Positions 8,742-17,036 of a stretch of DNA of 44,199 bases are shown here, piece by piece. Positions within the stretch are counted from its first letter, which is position 1; each line of letters opens with the position of its first letter. Source of the stretch: an uncultured Mediterranea sp. Its GTDB lineage: Bacteria > Bacteroidota > Bacteroidia > Bacteroidales > Bacteroidaceae. The position numbers were made by a program, and so were the translations under genes. The stretch covers positions 1 through 44,199 of the forward strand of contig CAMGIP010000004.1 of assembly GCA_946056155.1 (NCBI GenBank), written 5' to 3'. The notes under the pieces are model-generated. The model made no database searches and had not been told where the DNA came from. It saw only the letters and a program-made list of their open reading frames with translations.

Positions 8742-9563
8742 ATGAAATGTTTATCCCCTTGGTCCTCGATGAGACGAAACCTCGTCCGGCTGAAACGTCT
8801 GCCGCAAAGAGCGGGATTCGGCGTGCAGTCGCCCTTTGCGTTCAGCCTCATCACCCATCTGATTCACGACCGTACCCCCTTCTACTCCTTCGGGGAGCTG
8901 AAGGCAAAGGAGAAGGAGTGGACCGGGGATTCCGTCCACGGGAAGGTGGAGAACAACGAACCGCTCTACCTCAAGCAGTTGCTCTTCAAACTGGTGAACT
9001 TTGCTCAACCGCAAACCATCCTTCATGCCGGCATTCCCTCGGCAGCATCCCTCTACCTCCAGGCGGCCAAACGAAATACCATCTACCGCTTCTGCGGAGA
9101 GGAGGAGGCGGAGTCCCGGAATTGCACAAAGGAGGAATCCCTTGCAGCAGAACAGGTGGTGAAAGAAGAGAAGTCCCGAACAGAAGCAACCCTCTCAGTT
9201 GAACAGAAGGTGAAAGGAGAGGTGAAACAGACTGAGGAATCTCTTGTAACAGAGAAGAGAGAAAAAGAAGAGGCCCGGAAAAGCAAAGAGGCTCAGGAAG
9301 AGCAAGGGACGATAGACTTCCTCTACCTGCACCATTTCCGCCAGCCGGAGTACGTGAGAGAGCTCTTCCAACGTTGCGCAGCACAGGCCAACGACCGCTC
9401 GCTCTTCGTGGTGCATGGCATACAGTATTCGCGGGAGATGAGACGGCTGTGGGAGGAGATGAAGGCGCATCCGGCTGTAAAGGTGACGTTCGACCTCTAC
9501 GATGCCGGCCTGCTCTTCTTCGACCCGAAGAAACAAAAGCAGCATTTTGTCGTGGGATTCTGA
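8742..9563 (+). CDS. Conserved Bacteroidetes protein, possible SAM-methyltransferase-like, with repeat insert
   Basis: 273 residues from the ATG at 8742; the ATG at 8769 is an alternative. The N-terminus RLPQRAGFGVQSPFAF is a hallmark of a Bacteroidetes family often annotated as hypothetical or class I methyltransferase-like. FLYLHHFRQPEYVRELFQ and the C-terminal DLYDAGLLFFDP also fit that family. HAGIPSAASLYLQAAK lies where a methyltransferase glycine loop would be, but it is degenerate, so catalysis is doubtful. Residues ~127-185 are a Glu/Lys/Gln-rich insertion of three 17-residue repeats dividing the domain. It is transcribed alone, or with the adenosyltransferase 57 bases downstream. The function is not known. 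Confidence 0.75.
   Translation: MKCLSPWSSMRRNLVRLKRLPQRAGFGVQSPFAFSLITHLIHDRTPFYSFGELKAKEKEWTGDSVHGKVENNEPLYLKQLLFKLVNFAQPQTILHAGIPSAASLYLQAAKRNTIYRFCGEEEAESRNCTKEESLAAEQVVKEEKSRTEATLSVEQKVKGEVKQTEESLVTEKREKEEARKSKEAQEEQGTIDFLYLHHFRQPEYVRELFQRCAAQANDRSLFVVHGIQYSREMRRLWEEMKAHPAVKVTFDLYDAGLLFFDPKKQKQHFVVGF
9135..9287 (+). repeat. Three tandem 51-bp coding repeats (17 residues each)
   Basis: Units at 9135-9185, 9186-9236 and 9237-9287 each encode a 17-residue charged block with the shape x-S/T-L-x-x-E-Q/K followed by a Lys/Glu-rich run. They are diverged in sequence but exactly equal in length. They lie inside the gene at 8742-9563, between two conserved segments, so they are an insertion rather than a tail. 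A related motif recurs in the RNase III tail near 31.3-31.5 kb. Confidence 0.7.
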
Positions 9564-9620
9564 ACATTTCCTACCCCATAACCATTTATCATACGAAGGA
9601 ACATCTAAAAAGAGATACCC

Positions 9621-10181
9621 ATGAAAAGCCTTGTATATACCCGCTCCGGCGATGCCGGAAAGACCTCCCTCATCGGAGGTACACGTGTTGCAAAAACTGA
9701 CATCCGTTTGGAGGCCTATGGCACGGTGGATGAACTGAGCGCACAACTCGGTCTGCTGACCACCTACCTCACCCAACCTCAGGACCAGCAGATGGTAATG
9801 AGCATACAGCACCGGCTCTTTGCCGTAGGAGCCTATCTCGCGACAGATCCCCTCAGCGGGGTGAGCCTTCCACAGGCAAAAATATCAACAGAGATGATTG
9901 CCGAAATAGAGCAGGAGATTGACCGCATTGACGCGCAACTGCCCCCCTTGAAACGCTTTGTATTGCCCGGAGGATGCCGGGCCGCAGCCGTGGCACATGT
10001 CTGCAGAACGGTATGCCGAAGGTGTGAAAGACGTATCCTTTCGCTGGCCGAGATGCAGAAGATTGAGGTGAATCTGACAGCATACATCAACCGAATTTCC
10101 GATTATTTGTTTGTTTTGTCGAGAAAACTCAATATTGACGCAAAAAAAGAGGAAATATTTTGGGATAATGGTTGCAAGTGA
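9621..10181 (+). CDS. Cob(I)alamin adenosyltransferase, PduO type
   Basis: 186 residues, the usual size of ATP:corrinoid adenosyltransferases, which transfer adenosyl from ATP to cob(I)alamin to form coenzyme B12. Visible motifs are YTRSGDAGKTSLIGG (N-terminal ATP-binding loop), RLEAYGTVDELSA, and the C-terminal FVLPGG...CRTVCRRCER helix with the conserved Arg cluster. It is cytoplasmic and probably serves methylmalonyl-CoA mutase, which Bacteroides uses in propionate formation. The start ATG at 9621 is followed at once by the conserved YTRSGD. A DUF2795 gene follows behind its own promoter. Confidence 0.93.
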   Translation: MKSLVYTRSGDAGKTSLIGGTRVAKTDIRLEAYGTVDELSAQLGLLTTYLTQPQDQQMVMSIQHRLFAVGAYLATDPLSGVSLPQAKISTEMIAEIEQEIDRIDAQLPPLKRFVLPGGCRAAAVAHVCRTVCRRCERRILSLAEMQKIEVNLTAYINRISDYLFVLSRKLNIDAKKEEIFWDNGCK

Positions 10182-10201
10182 GAGAATTCTTTCTATTTTT
10201 G
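10172..10201 (+). promoter_or_regulatory. Promoter of the DUF2795 gene (TTG-N19-TATTTTTG)
   Basis: A TTG at 10172-10174 lies 19 bases before TATTTTTG at 10194-10201, an exact TAnnTTTG. The start codon at 10253 is about 45 bases beyond the expected transcription start. Confidence 0.65.
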
Positions 10202-10252
10202 CGGAAAAATTGAAAACAATAGTTTCTGTTTATTTTTAAATACCTGACAACT

Positions 10253-10474
10253 ATGTATTGGACTCTTGAGTTGGCATCGAAACTGGAAGATGCCCCTTGG
10301 CCGGCAACCAAGGACGAATTGATTGATTATGCCATTCGTTCGGGTGCACCGCTCGAAGTTATTGAGAACTTGCAAGAGATGGAAGATGAAGGCGAGATAT
10401 ATGAAAGCATAGAAGACATCTGGCCCGATTATCCGAGTAAGGAGGACTTTTTCTTCAACGAGGAGGAATACTAA
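10253..10474 (+). CDS. DUF2795 domain small acidic protein
   Basis: A 73-residue protein with YWTLELASKLEDAPWPATKDELIDYA, the DUF2795 pattern of short alpha-helical proteins common in Bacteroidetes. It is strongly acidic in its last 30 residues. It has no signal peptide or membrane segment, so it should be cytoplasmic. It has its own promoter at 10172-10201 and its own terminator at 10551-10599, making it a monocistronic, probably abundant transcript. The biochemical role of the family is unknown. Confidence 0.88.
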   Translation: MYWTLELASKLEDAPWPATKDELIDYAIRSGAPLEVIENLQEMEDEGEIYESIEDIWPDYPSKEDFFFNEEEY

Positions 10475-10550
10475 AGCGGTATAACAGGGAGTAACCCCTC
10501 TCTTCAGGACTACGCTCCCTAATGAACGAACAAAGAATCAAAAGAAATGA

Positions 10551-10599
10551 AACGGTGGGATTAACAATAGATGTCATTGTTTTTCCCACCGTTCTCCTT
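10551..10599 (+). terminator. Rho-independent terminator after the DUF2795 gene
   Basis: The outer 10-bp stem pairs 10551-10560 with 10584-10593. A nested AACAAT/ATTGTT stem sits inside, and CTCCTTTTTC follows. It separates the small gene from the helicase at 10632. Confidence 0.85.
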
Positions 10600-10631
10600 T
10601 TTCAATAGGCTACACTAACTTACCCATACGT

Positions 10632-13115
10632 ATGGAAGATTTTTCCCGCAACGAAGAGCTGCTCTGGCTCTCTTCCCCCTACTTTACCCAGCAATCCGAC
10701 ACCTGCCGACCGGCCTTGAAACATCTACTGCAGGAGGTGTATGGCTATACGGAATGGCGTGACCTGGAGTTCTATACCGACCTCAACCGGGATATGCAGA
10801 CCACCTCTCTTTCGCAGGGAGCGGTGGTGGAACATGTGGTGCAGGAGGCGGAGAAGGTGGCTCTCCAAGGTGAAGAGGGAAAGAACCTGCTGCTCACCTC
10901 ACCTACTGGCGCGGGCAAGTCGCTGCTCTTCCAGCTGCCGGCTATCTGGCTGGGTCGCGAACATGGGCTGCTGACCTTGGTGGTGGAACCGCTCAAAGCG
11001 CTCATCCTGGATCAGGTGGAGAGCCTGCAGGAACGGGGCTATGAGGCGGTGGCCTACGCTTCGGGCGACCTCTCGCCGGAGGAGAAGGCCGAGGCCTACC
11101 GGAGGGTGCACGACGGGGAGGCGGACATCTTCTACATCTCGCCGGAACTGCTGCTGGCCTACGACATCCACCGCTTCATCGGCAACCGACGTATAGGTAT
11201 GGTGGTGGTGGACGAGGCGCATACGGTAACCACCTGGGGCAAGGAGTTCCGGGTAGATTACTGGTTTCTCGGACGCTACCTCTCGCAGCTGAAGGAGACC
11301 TTGGGCTACCGATTCCCGCTCTTCGCACTCACGGCCACAGCGGTCTGGAACCCTACCCGACGGGGCGATATGGTGATGGAGACGGTACGTTCGCTACAAA
11401 TGGCTCCCTGCGTGCTCTACATGGGTACGGCACGGCGAGAGAACATCGGGTTCGACATCCGGCCGCTACAGTTGGAAGAGGGGGAGACCTACGACAAGGC
11501 CAAGCAACGGGTCATTGCCGGACGGGTGGAGGAGTTCATCAACCAGCACAAGACGCTCCTCTACTACCCCTTTGCCGGAAGCATCGACATGCGGGTCAAG
11601 AGCTGGGTGATGCCTACCCATTGGCCCTTGGTAGCCTCCTACTACGGCAAGAAGGAGAAGGAGCAGAAGGCGGCCATCGTGCAGGCCTTCAAGGAGGGAA
11701 GCAAACGGCTGATTGTGGCTACCAAGGCGTTTGGCATGGGTGTGGATATTCGCGACATCGACCGGGTATATCACGTGGCGCCATCGAGCACCTTTGTCGA
11801 TTACGTACAGGAGATAGGACGCGCAGGACGAGACAGCGGGGTGAAGGCGCTGGCTGTAACCGATTTTCATGAGCGGGACTTCTACTACATGCGCCGTCTG
11901 CATCAGGCGGGAGCCATCTCTCAGGAGCAGCTGGAGCAGATCCTGCACAAGCTGGCTGAGCTGCTGCGGATGAAGGGGGGATGCCGGAAGATGACGGTAC
12001 CAGTAAGCGACTTTGAGTATGTGGTGAAGCTGCCACGGGCCAAGAACAAGCTGGAGTATGAGTCGGCCTTGGGCCAGTTGGTCAAGACGGCGCTACTCTG
12101 GATTGAGGACGACCTGAGACAGCGGACGGGACATCCGGTGGTGGAGGTTAGTCCCTGCCGGCTGCTGACCGAATGTTATGTGCAGGACAAGACGGGCGAC
12201 AGCTTTGCCCGCCGCTTTGCGGAGTATCTCTCTCCGGTAGAGGGCAACAGCCAGCTCTGGAGCGTGCAGACGGAATCGCTCTGGGAGCATGAGTTCCCAG
12301 AGCTGGGCTATAAGGAGTTCAAGCAGAAGCTGATGAACGGCACCCTGTTGGAGGGGGCACGGGCAGTGGCCGTGGGACGGCACGATGTGTTGCTGAAGGA
12401 GGATGCCTCGCAGATGAGGAAGCGGGTGGAGGCACTCTTTACCGACCTGACGGGAATGTTGAAGATGGCCTTGACCAAGCACAAGGGTAAGTTTGACGAG
12501 ACGCAGCTGCGCGAACTGTTCCTGAGCCACGGACTGGACGTGCGGAGTGCCAAACGATTTATCGGGTCGCTCTTGGAGAGCCGTACCGAGGAGGGACGGA
12601 GCGTGAGCTACATCAGTAGCGCCCGCAAGAAGGAGAGCACGGAGCTGCAGTTTACCGTCACCAAGGGCTTTGACCTGCTGCTCCAACGCTACGGCAAACT
12701 GCTGCAACAGCAGTTCACCGGGGAGAAGGGCGACCAGCTCTGCTTCTATTGTACCCCCTTCTCCGACCTCAACCTGCTCATCAACCTGCTGGCGATGCTC
12801 GACTCGCTCTCCTTCAGCGTGGAGGGTGGAGCTACCCCTTGCATCGAAATCACCTTCCACGATCCGGAGGCGCTGCTTCAGATAGCGGATGCGGGGGAAT
12901 ACCACAACCGGATATTTGACGAGGAGGAGGCGCTCTTCCAGGAGCAGATTGCCACCTTCTCCTACTTCTTCGGCGAAACCAAACTGACCGACGAAGAGCG
13001 TTGGAATTTTATCGAGCACTACTTCACCGGCCAGCTTCCTGATTCTTTCCTGGACAACCCGTCCTCTCCAATCATTTCAGCTCGCTCGGACGTAGGCCGA
13101 AGGAGCGGCAGCTGA
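10632..13115 (+). CDS. RecQ-like superfamily 2 DNA helicase with unassigned C-terminal half
   Basis: 827 residues. The helicase core is clear: Walker A SPTGAGKS (90-97), DEAH (194-197), motif III LTATA (233-237), motif V KAFGMGVDIRDIDRVYH and motif VI QEIGRAGR (393-400). The spacing and motif V/VI resemble RecQ. The RecQ zinc site with four cysteines and an HRDC domain are not seen. From ~residue 430 to the end no familiar domain is recognised; that half has helical charged stretches and an acidic DEEEALFQEQ segment. It should be an ATP-dependent 3'-5' DNA unwinding enzyme in repair, recombination or defence, but the role is not determined. The last 14 codons overlap the convergent gene at 13072. 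Confidence 0.85.
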   Translation: MEDFSRNEELLWLSSPYFTQQSDTCRPALKHLLQEVYGYTEWRDLEFYTDLNRDMQTTSLSQGAVVEHVVQEAEKVALQGEEGKNLLLTSPTGAGKSLLFQLPAIWLGREHGLLTLVVEPLKALILDQVESLQERGYEAVAYASGDLSPEEKAEAYRRVHDGEADIFYISPELLLAYDIHRFIGNRRIGMVVVDEAHTVTTWGKEFRVDYWFLGRYLSQLKETLGYRFPLFALTATAVWNPTRRGDMVMETVRSLQMAPCVLYMGTARRENIGFDIRPLQLEEGETYDKAKQRVIAGRVEEFINQHKTLLYYPFAGSIDMRVKSWVMPTHWPLVASYYGKKEKEQKAAIVQAFKEGSKRLIVATKAFGMGVDIRDIDRVYHVAPSSTFVDYVQEIGRAGRDSGVKALAVTDFHERDFYYMRRLHQAGAISQEQLEQILHKLAELLRMKGGCRKMTVPVSDFEYVVKLPRAKNKLEYESALGQLVKTALLWIEDDLRQRTGHPVVEVSPCRLLTECYVQDKTGDSFARRFAEYLSPVEGNSQLWSVQTESLWEHEFPELGYKEFKQKLMNGTLLEGARAVAVGRHDVLLKEDASQMRKRVEALFTDLTGMLKMALTKHKGKFDETQLRELFLSHGLDVRSAKRFIGSLLESRTEEGRSVSYISSARKKESTELQFTVTKGFDLLLQRYGKLLQQQFTGEKGDQLCFYCTPFSDLNLLINLLAMLDSLSFSVEGGATPCIEITFHDPEALLQIADAGEYHNRIFDEEEALFQEQIATFSYFFGETKLTDEERWNFIEHYFTGQLPDSFLDNPSSPIISARSDVGRRSGS

Positions 13116-13551
13116 GCTGGTCGATAGGCACAGCCCAAATGCGGACGTTGCGGATGGCAGGCGGAGCCATGCGACAGTCGTTGTCGGTATATTTGCGCAT
13201 CAGCTGCAACAGGATGCGCTCCTTCTCATCGTAGTCGTCGATGAAGGAAACCTCTCCACGGATGATGACGCTACGGCTCTTCATGCTGTAGCTGCAGGCT
13301 ATCTGCTTGTGCATATAGACCAGCTCCTCGCCCTCACAGAAGGTAAGGCATACACGCGGGTGGCGGGCCGCCATCTCTAACTTGCCTCCCTCACTTCCGG
13401 AGTGGAGGTAGATGGTGTGACCCATCTTCACAAAATTCATCGGGATGACGTAGGGGTTGCCTTCGCCATCCACCAATCCTACCATGCAGTAGGAGCATTT
13501 GTTGATTATGGCCTCTATTTGGGCCTCATCGGTTATCACTATGGTTTTCAT
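13072..13551 (-). CDS. Pyridoxamine 5'-phosphate oxidase-like FMN split-barrel protein
   Basis: 159 residues with the split-barrel pattern MVGLVDGEGNPYVIPMNFVKMGHTIYLHSG, then GGKLEMAARHPRVCLTFCEG and SVIIRGEVSFIDD. This fits the Pfam PNPOx-like/Nim-type flavoprotein group rather than true PdxH. Such proteins bind FMN and include 5-nitroimidazole reductases, so a redox or detoxification role is possible. The substrate cannot be inferred. It is cytoplasmic and transcribed alone on the minus strand. The final codons overlap the 3' end of the convergent helicase gene by 44 bases. Confidence 0.88.
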   Translation of the reverse strand: MKTIVITDEAQIEAIINKCSYCMVGLVDGEGNPYVIPMNFVKMGHTIYLHSGSEGGKLEMAARHPRVCLTFCEGEELVYMHKQIACSYSMKSRSVIIRGEVSFIDDYDEKERILLQLMRKYTDNDCRMAPPAIRNVRIWAVPIDQLSCRSFGLRPSELK

Positions 13552-13625
13552 TGTTCACTATTTCTATTCATGTTTCACAATTAATTCAAGTGTAGCAAGT
13601 TATACCCTTACTCAAAATCAACGAA

Positions 13626-13700
13626 GAAGAGTCCGTTCATTCATAAACTGAAAAAGTCTCGTCAACTCGTCAACTGAAAAGACTCGTTAACTCGTCAACT
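13626..13700. repeat. Three tandem ~25-bp repeats downstream of rnr
   Basis: Read on the plus strand, units at 13626-13649, 13650-13675 and 13676-13700 share the layout GAAAAG-A/T-CTCGT-(T/C)AACTCGTCAACT. The first unit is degenerate (GTTCATTCATAAACT). They begin right at the RNase R stop codon (13699-13701) and fill part of the gap to the flavoprotein gene. The core GTCAACT recurs in other gaps of this window. Confidence 0.75.
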
Positions 13701-15858
13701 AATCTGCATCCTTATCAGCTAAAGCAAAATCGAGCTGCTTCTTCTCCAGATTGGCCCGAGCCACCTTGATGGTGACGGCATCTCCCAAGCTGTAGGTGCG
13801 GCGGGTGCGGCGTCCGCGGAGGCAGTAGTTCTTCTCGTCGAACTCGTAGTAGTCATCATCCAAGTCGCGGATAGGTATCATACCCTCACACTTGTTCTCG
13901 TTAAGCTCCACGTAGAGCCCCCACTCCGTAACTCCGGAGATGACGCCGTCATAGATTTGTCCGAGGTGTTCTGTCATGAACTCCACCTGCTTGTACTTCA
14001 CGCTGGCCCGTTCTGCGCTGGCGGCCAACTGCTCCATGGCGCTACTGTGTTCGCAGAGTGCCTCATATTTTTTCTCCGTAACGGTATGGCCTCCCTCGTC
14101 CAGATACTTGGTCAGCAACCGATGCACCATCATGTCGGGGTAACGACGGATAGGCGATGTGAAGTGGGTATAGTAGTCGAAGGCCAGTCCGTAGTGGCCG
14201 ATGTTATGGACCGAGTAGCGTGCCTTCTGCATGGCACGGATGGAGACTGTCTCGATGAGGTTCTCCTCCTTCTTGCCCTGGATATCGTCCAAGAGATGGT
14301 TGATGCTCCTGGAGACATCGGCCTTGCTGCCAGAGGTGCGGATGCGGTAACCGAAGCGGGCGATGAACTGAGAAAGGTTGTCCAACTTCTCCGGATCGGG
14401 AAGGTCGTGAATACGGTAGGGGAACACCTTCGCCTTCTTGCCTTTGGGTACGCGGCCAATCTTCTCAGCCACGGTACGGTTGGCCAAGAGCATGAACTCC
14501 TCCACCAGCTTGTTGGCATCCTTCGACACCTTGAAATAGACACCCAACGGCTTGCCGTTCTCATCGATGTCGAACTTCACCTCGTAGCGGTCGAAATTGA
14601 TGGCTCCCGCCTTGAAACGCTGCTCGCGCAACAGCTTGGCCATGGCATCCATCTGCTTCAGCTCCTCGGCATAGTCGCCCTGACCTGTCTCCAAAATCTC
14701 CTGAGCCTCCTCGTAGGTGAAGCGCCGGTCGCTCTTGATGAGGGTATGTACCACGCGGCTCTTCTTCACCTCTGCCTTATCGGTCATCTCAAAGATGACG
14801 CTGTAGGCCAGCTTCTCCTCGTTGGGACGCAGGGAGCAGAGCCCGTTACAGAGACGCTCGGGCAGCATGGGGATGGTGCGGTCCACCAAATAGACCGAGG
14901 TGGCCCGCTTCTCGGCTTCGCGGTCGATGAGACTCCCCTCTGTCACGTAGTAGGTGACGTCGGCGATATGCACACCCACCTCCCAATGGCCGTTCTCCAT
15001 GCGACGGATGGAGAGGGCATCGTCAAAGTCCTTGGCATCGCGAGGGTCGATGGTAAAGGTGGTGACCTGACGGAAATCTTCGCGACGGGCTATCTCCTCC
15101 TGCGGAATCTCCTCGGGAATGCGGTCGGCCGCCTTCTCTACCGCCGTGGGATAGGTATAGGGAAGTCCAAATTCAGCCAGGATGGCGTGCATCTCCGTAT
15201 TGTTATCACCCGCCTTGCCCAAGATATCGATGACCATACCCTTGGGATTCTTCGCCTTGTCGGGCCACTCCACAATCTTCACCACCGCCTTGTCGCCGTT
15301 CTTTCCCCCCTTGAGGTTCTCCTTGGGAATAAAGATGTCGTTAGCCAAGGTGCGGTTCTCTGTCAGAAGGAAGGCGTAAGACTTGGCAACCTCCAGCGTA
15401 CCCACGAAGGTATCGTTGGCCCGCTCCAGAATCTCCACCACCTCGCCTTCGGCAGCCCGTCCGTGCCGCTTGGCAAAGAAGGCAATGCGTACCTTGTCGC
15501 CCGACATGGCGTGGGCCGAGTTGCGCTCGGCTATCATGATCGGCTCTCCGCCTCCATCGGGGATGAAGGAGTTTTTGCCATTGCTCTTGCGTTGGAAGGT
15601 GCCGGTGAGTTCCACGCCATAGCTGTTGAGCTTATATCTATGGCTCTCCACCTCGCTGATGTACCCGTCATCCTTCAGCTCTTCAAGAATATCCATACTG
15701 AGCATCTTCAGCGGATGCGTAGTGAGTTTCAGCTGTTCAAACAGACGCTTGAGTGAAATCACCTCACTGGGTTTCTGGTGAAAAAGGTCGAGAATCACCT
15801 TCACTAAATCTTTCTTCTTCATGCGTTTGCCGGCCTTTTTTTCTTTCTTCTTGCTCAT
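13699..15858 (-). CDS. rnr: Ribonuclease R
   Basis: 719 residues with the domain order of RNase R: a basic N-terminus and winged-helix region (~20-85), cold-shock OB domains (~85-240), the RNB catalytic domain with TIDPRDAKDFDDALS (acidic Mg2+ ligands) and SPIRRYPDMMVHR, and a C-terminal S1 domain (GQIYDGVISGVTEWGLYVEL). It is a processive 3'-5' exoribonuclease that degrades structured RNA in rRNA quality control and mRNA decay. The ATG at 15858 is followed by MSKKKEKKAGKRMKKK, a short Lys-rich leader normal for the family. The Lys-rich C-terminal tail of E. coli RNase R is missing: the protein ends just after the S1 domain. It is monocistronic and divergent from the CDF gene. Confidence 0.97.
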   Translation of the reverse strand: MSKKKEKKAGKRMKKKDLVKVILDLFHQKPSEVISLKRLFEQLKLTTHPLKMLSMDILEELKDDGYISEVESHRYKLNSYGVELTGTFQRKSNGKNSFIPDGGGEPIMIAERNSAHAMSGDKVRIAFFAKRHGRAAEGEVVEILERANDTFVGTLEVAKSYAFLLTENRTLANDIFIPKENLKGGKNGDKAVVKIVEWPDKAKNPKGMVIDILGKAGDNNTEMHAILAEFGLPYTYPTAVEKAADRIPEEIPQEEIARREDFRQVTTFTIDPRDAKDFDDALSIRRMENGHWEVGVHIADVTYYVTEGSLIDREAEKRATSVYLVDRTIPMLPERLCNGLCSLRPNEEKLAYSVIFEMTDKAEVKKSRVVHTLIKSDRRFTYEEAQEILETGQGDYAEELKQMDAMAKLLREQRFKAGAINFDRYEVKFDIDENGKPLGVYFKVSKDANKLVEEFMLLANRTVAEKIGRVPKGKKAKVFPYRIHDLPDPEKLDNLSQFIARFGYRIRTSGSKADVSRSINHLLDDIQGKKEENLIETVSIRAMQKARYSVHNIGHYGLAFDYYTHFTSPIRRYPDMMVHRLLTKYLDEGGHTVTEKKYEALCEHSSAMEQLAASAERASVKYKQVEFMTEHLGQIYDGVISGVTEWGLYVELNENKCEGMIPIRDLDDDYYEFDEKNYCLRGRRTRRTYSLGDAVTIKVARANLEKKQLDFALADKDAD

Positions 15859-15972
15859 ACGAATATGTTTTGGGGTTTATATCTAACTACAAAGTAAACG
15901 CTTTTTCGCGAGATTTTTCTCTTAAAAATCACTCTTTTTATAGAGCCGGGCCAAAAAGTCACAGTTTTTGTG

Positions 15973-15980
15973 TACATTTG
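15973..15980 (+). promoter_or_regulatory. -7 element TACATTTG upstream of the CDF gene
   Basis: An exact TAnnTTTG match 51 bases before the CDF start at 16031, inside the 172-base divergent gap with rnr. The -33 part is not clear. Confidence 0.5.
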
Positions 15981-16030
15981 CACACTTATTACGATTCTAT
16001 TAACTTTAAAAGGCATATACGTACAGTCCA

Positions 16031-17032
16031 ATGAGTGAAACCGCGAACAGAGAAAAAAGGATCTACCGCGTTACCCTGATGGGTAGTCTGGTGAATCTGA
16101 CGTTGCTGGTCTTCAAGTTCATCGCCGGTATCGCAGGGCATAGTGTAGCTATGATTGCTGATGCCGTACACTCGCTTTCCGACTTCCTTACCGACCTGAT
16201 AGTCATCGCTTTCGTGCGCATCTCCTCCAAACCGGAGGACGAGGGGCACGGCTACGGCCACGGCAAGTACGAGACCATGGCTACGGCCATCATCGGTACG
16301 GTTCTCTTCGGCGTGGCGGTGGGCATCTTCTGGAACGGCATCACGTCGGTCTATCATTTCCTCCAGGGTGAACAGCTTCCGCAACCGGGTCTGCTGGCCC
16401 TCGTAGCAGCTGTACTCTCCATCCTCTCCAAAGAGTGGATATACCAATACACGATACGTGCCGGACGCAAGCTCCGCTCGCAGGCGGTCATCGCCAATGC
16501 CTGGCACCACAGGAGCGATGCGCTCTCCTCTATCGGCACAGCCGTAGGCATCAGCGGAGCGGTACTTTTCGGAAAGGGTTGGGCGGTACTGGACCCGATA
16601 GCAGCCGTGGTGGTGAGCTTCTTCATCGCCCGTGTCTCCATCAAACTACTGGTGCCTTGCGTAGATGAGCTGTTGGAGAAGTCGCTCTCTCCCGAAGTGA
16701 AGTCCACCATCATGGAGATTATCCTATCCCACCCCGGCGTCAGCCAACCGCACCACCTGCGCACACGGCGCATCGGAAGCGCCATTGCCATAGAGGTGCA
16801 TGTACGCATGGATGGCCGACTGCCCCTGACCGAAGCTCATGCTGTGGCTACAGCCATCGAACGGGAGCTGAAGGATAGATTCGGACAAGGAACCTTCGTG
16901 AGCATCCACCTGGAGCCAGTCAAAGAGCAAGTCAAGGAGACAGTCAAAGAACTGAAGAGAGGAGGAGAATGCCTGGAGGAAAAACAGGAACTGAAGAAGG
17001 AGGAGAAAAAAGAGAAAAAACAAACAACTTAG
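16031..17032 (+). CDS. Cation diffusion facilitator (Zn2+-type) transporter
   Basis: 333 residues. Six hydrophobic segments lie in the first ~215 residues, followed by the cytoplasmic ferredoxin-like domain (~215-300). The two metal-site motifs are HSLSD in DAVHSLSDFLTD (segment 2) and HHRSD in AWHHRSDALSS (segment 5). An HxxxD/HxxxD pair is typical of Zn2+/Co2+ exporters rather than Mn2+ exporters. It should export divalent metal across the inner membrane in exchange for protons. The last ~35 residues are an extra Lys/Glu-rich tail not needed by the family. The next gene starts 4 bases after the stop, so the two are co-transcribed. Confidence 0.93.
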   Translation: MSETANREKRIYRVTLMGSLVNLTLLVFKFIAGIAGHSVAMIADAVHSLSDFLTDLIVIAFVRISSKPEDEGHGYGHGKYETMATAIIGTVLFGVAVGIFWNGITSVYHFLQGEQLPQPGLLALVAAVLSILSKEWIYQYTIRAGRKLRSQAVIANAWHHRSDALSSIGTAVGISGAVLFGKGWAVLDPIAAVVVSFFIARVSIKLLVPCVDELLEKSLSPEVKSTIMEIILSHPGVSQPHHLRTRRIGSAIAIEVHVRMDGRLPLTEAHAVATAIERELKDRFGQGTFVSIHLEPVKEQVKETVKELKRGGECLEEKQELKKEEKKEKKQTT

Positions 17033-17036
17033 ACTT

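Noticed and set aside
10624..10635. 12-bp palindrome CCATACGTATGG over the helicase start codon
   Set aside because: About ten perfect 12-bp palindromes are expected by chance in a 44-kb window, and nothing else supports an operator.
13957..15756. 599-codon open frame antisense to rnr
   Set aside because: It is a mirror of RNase R codon bias, has no recognisable domain, and the RNase R reading explains every conserved motif.
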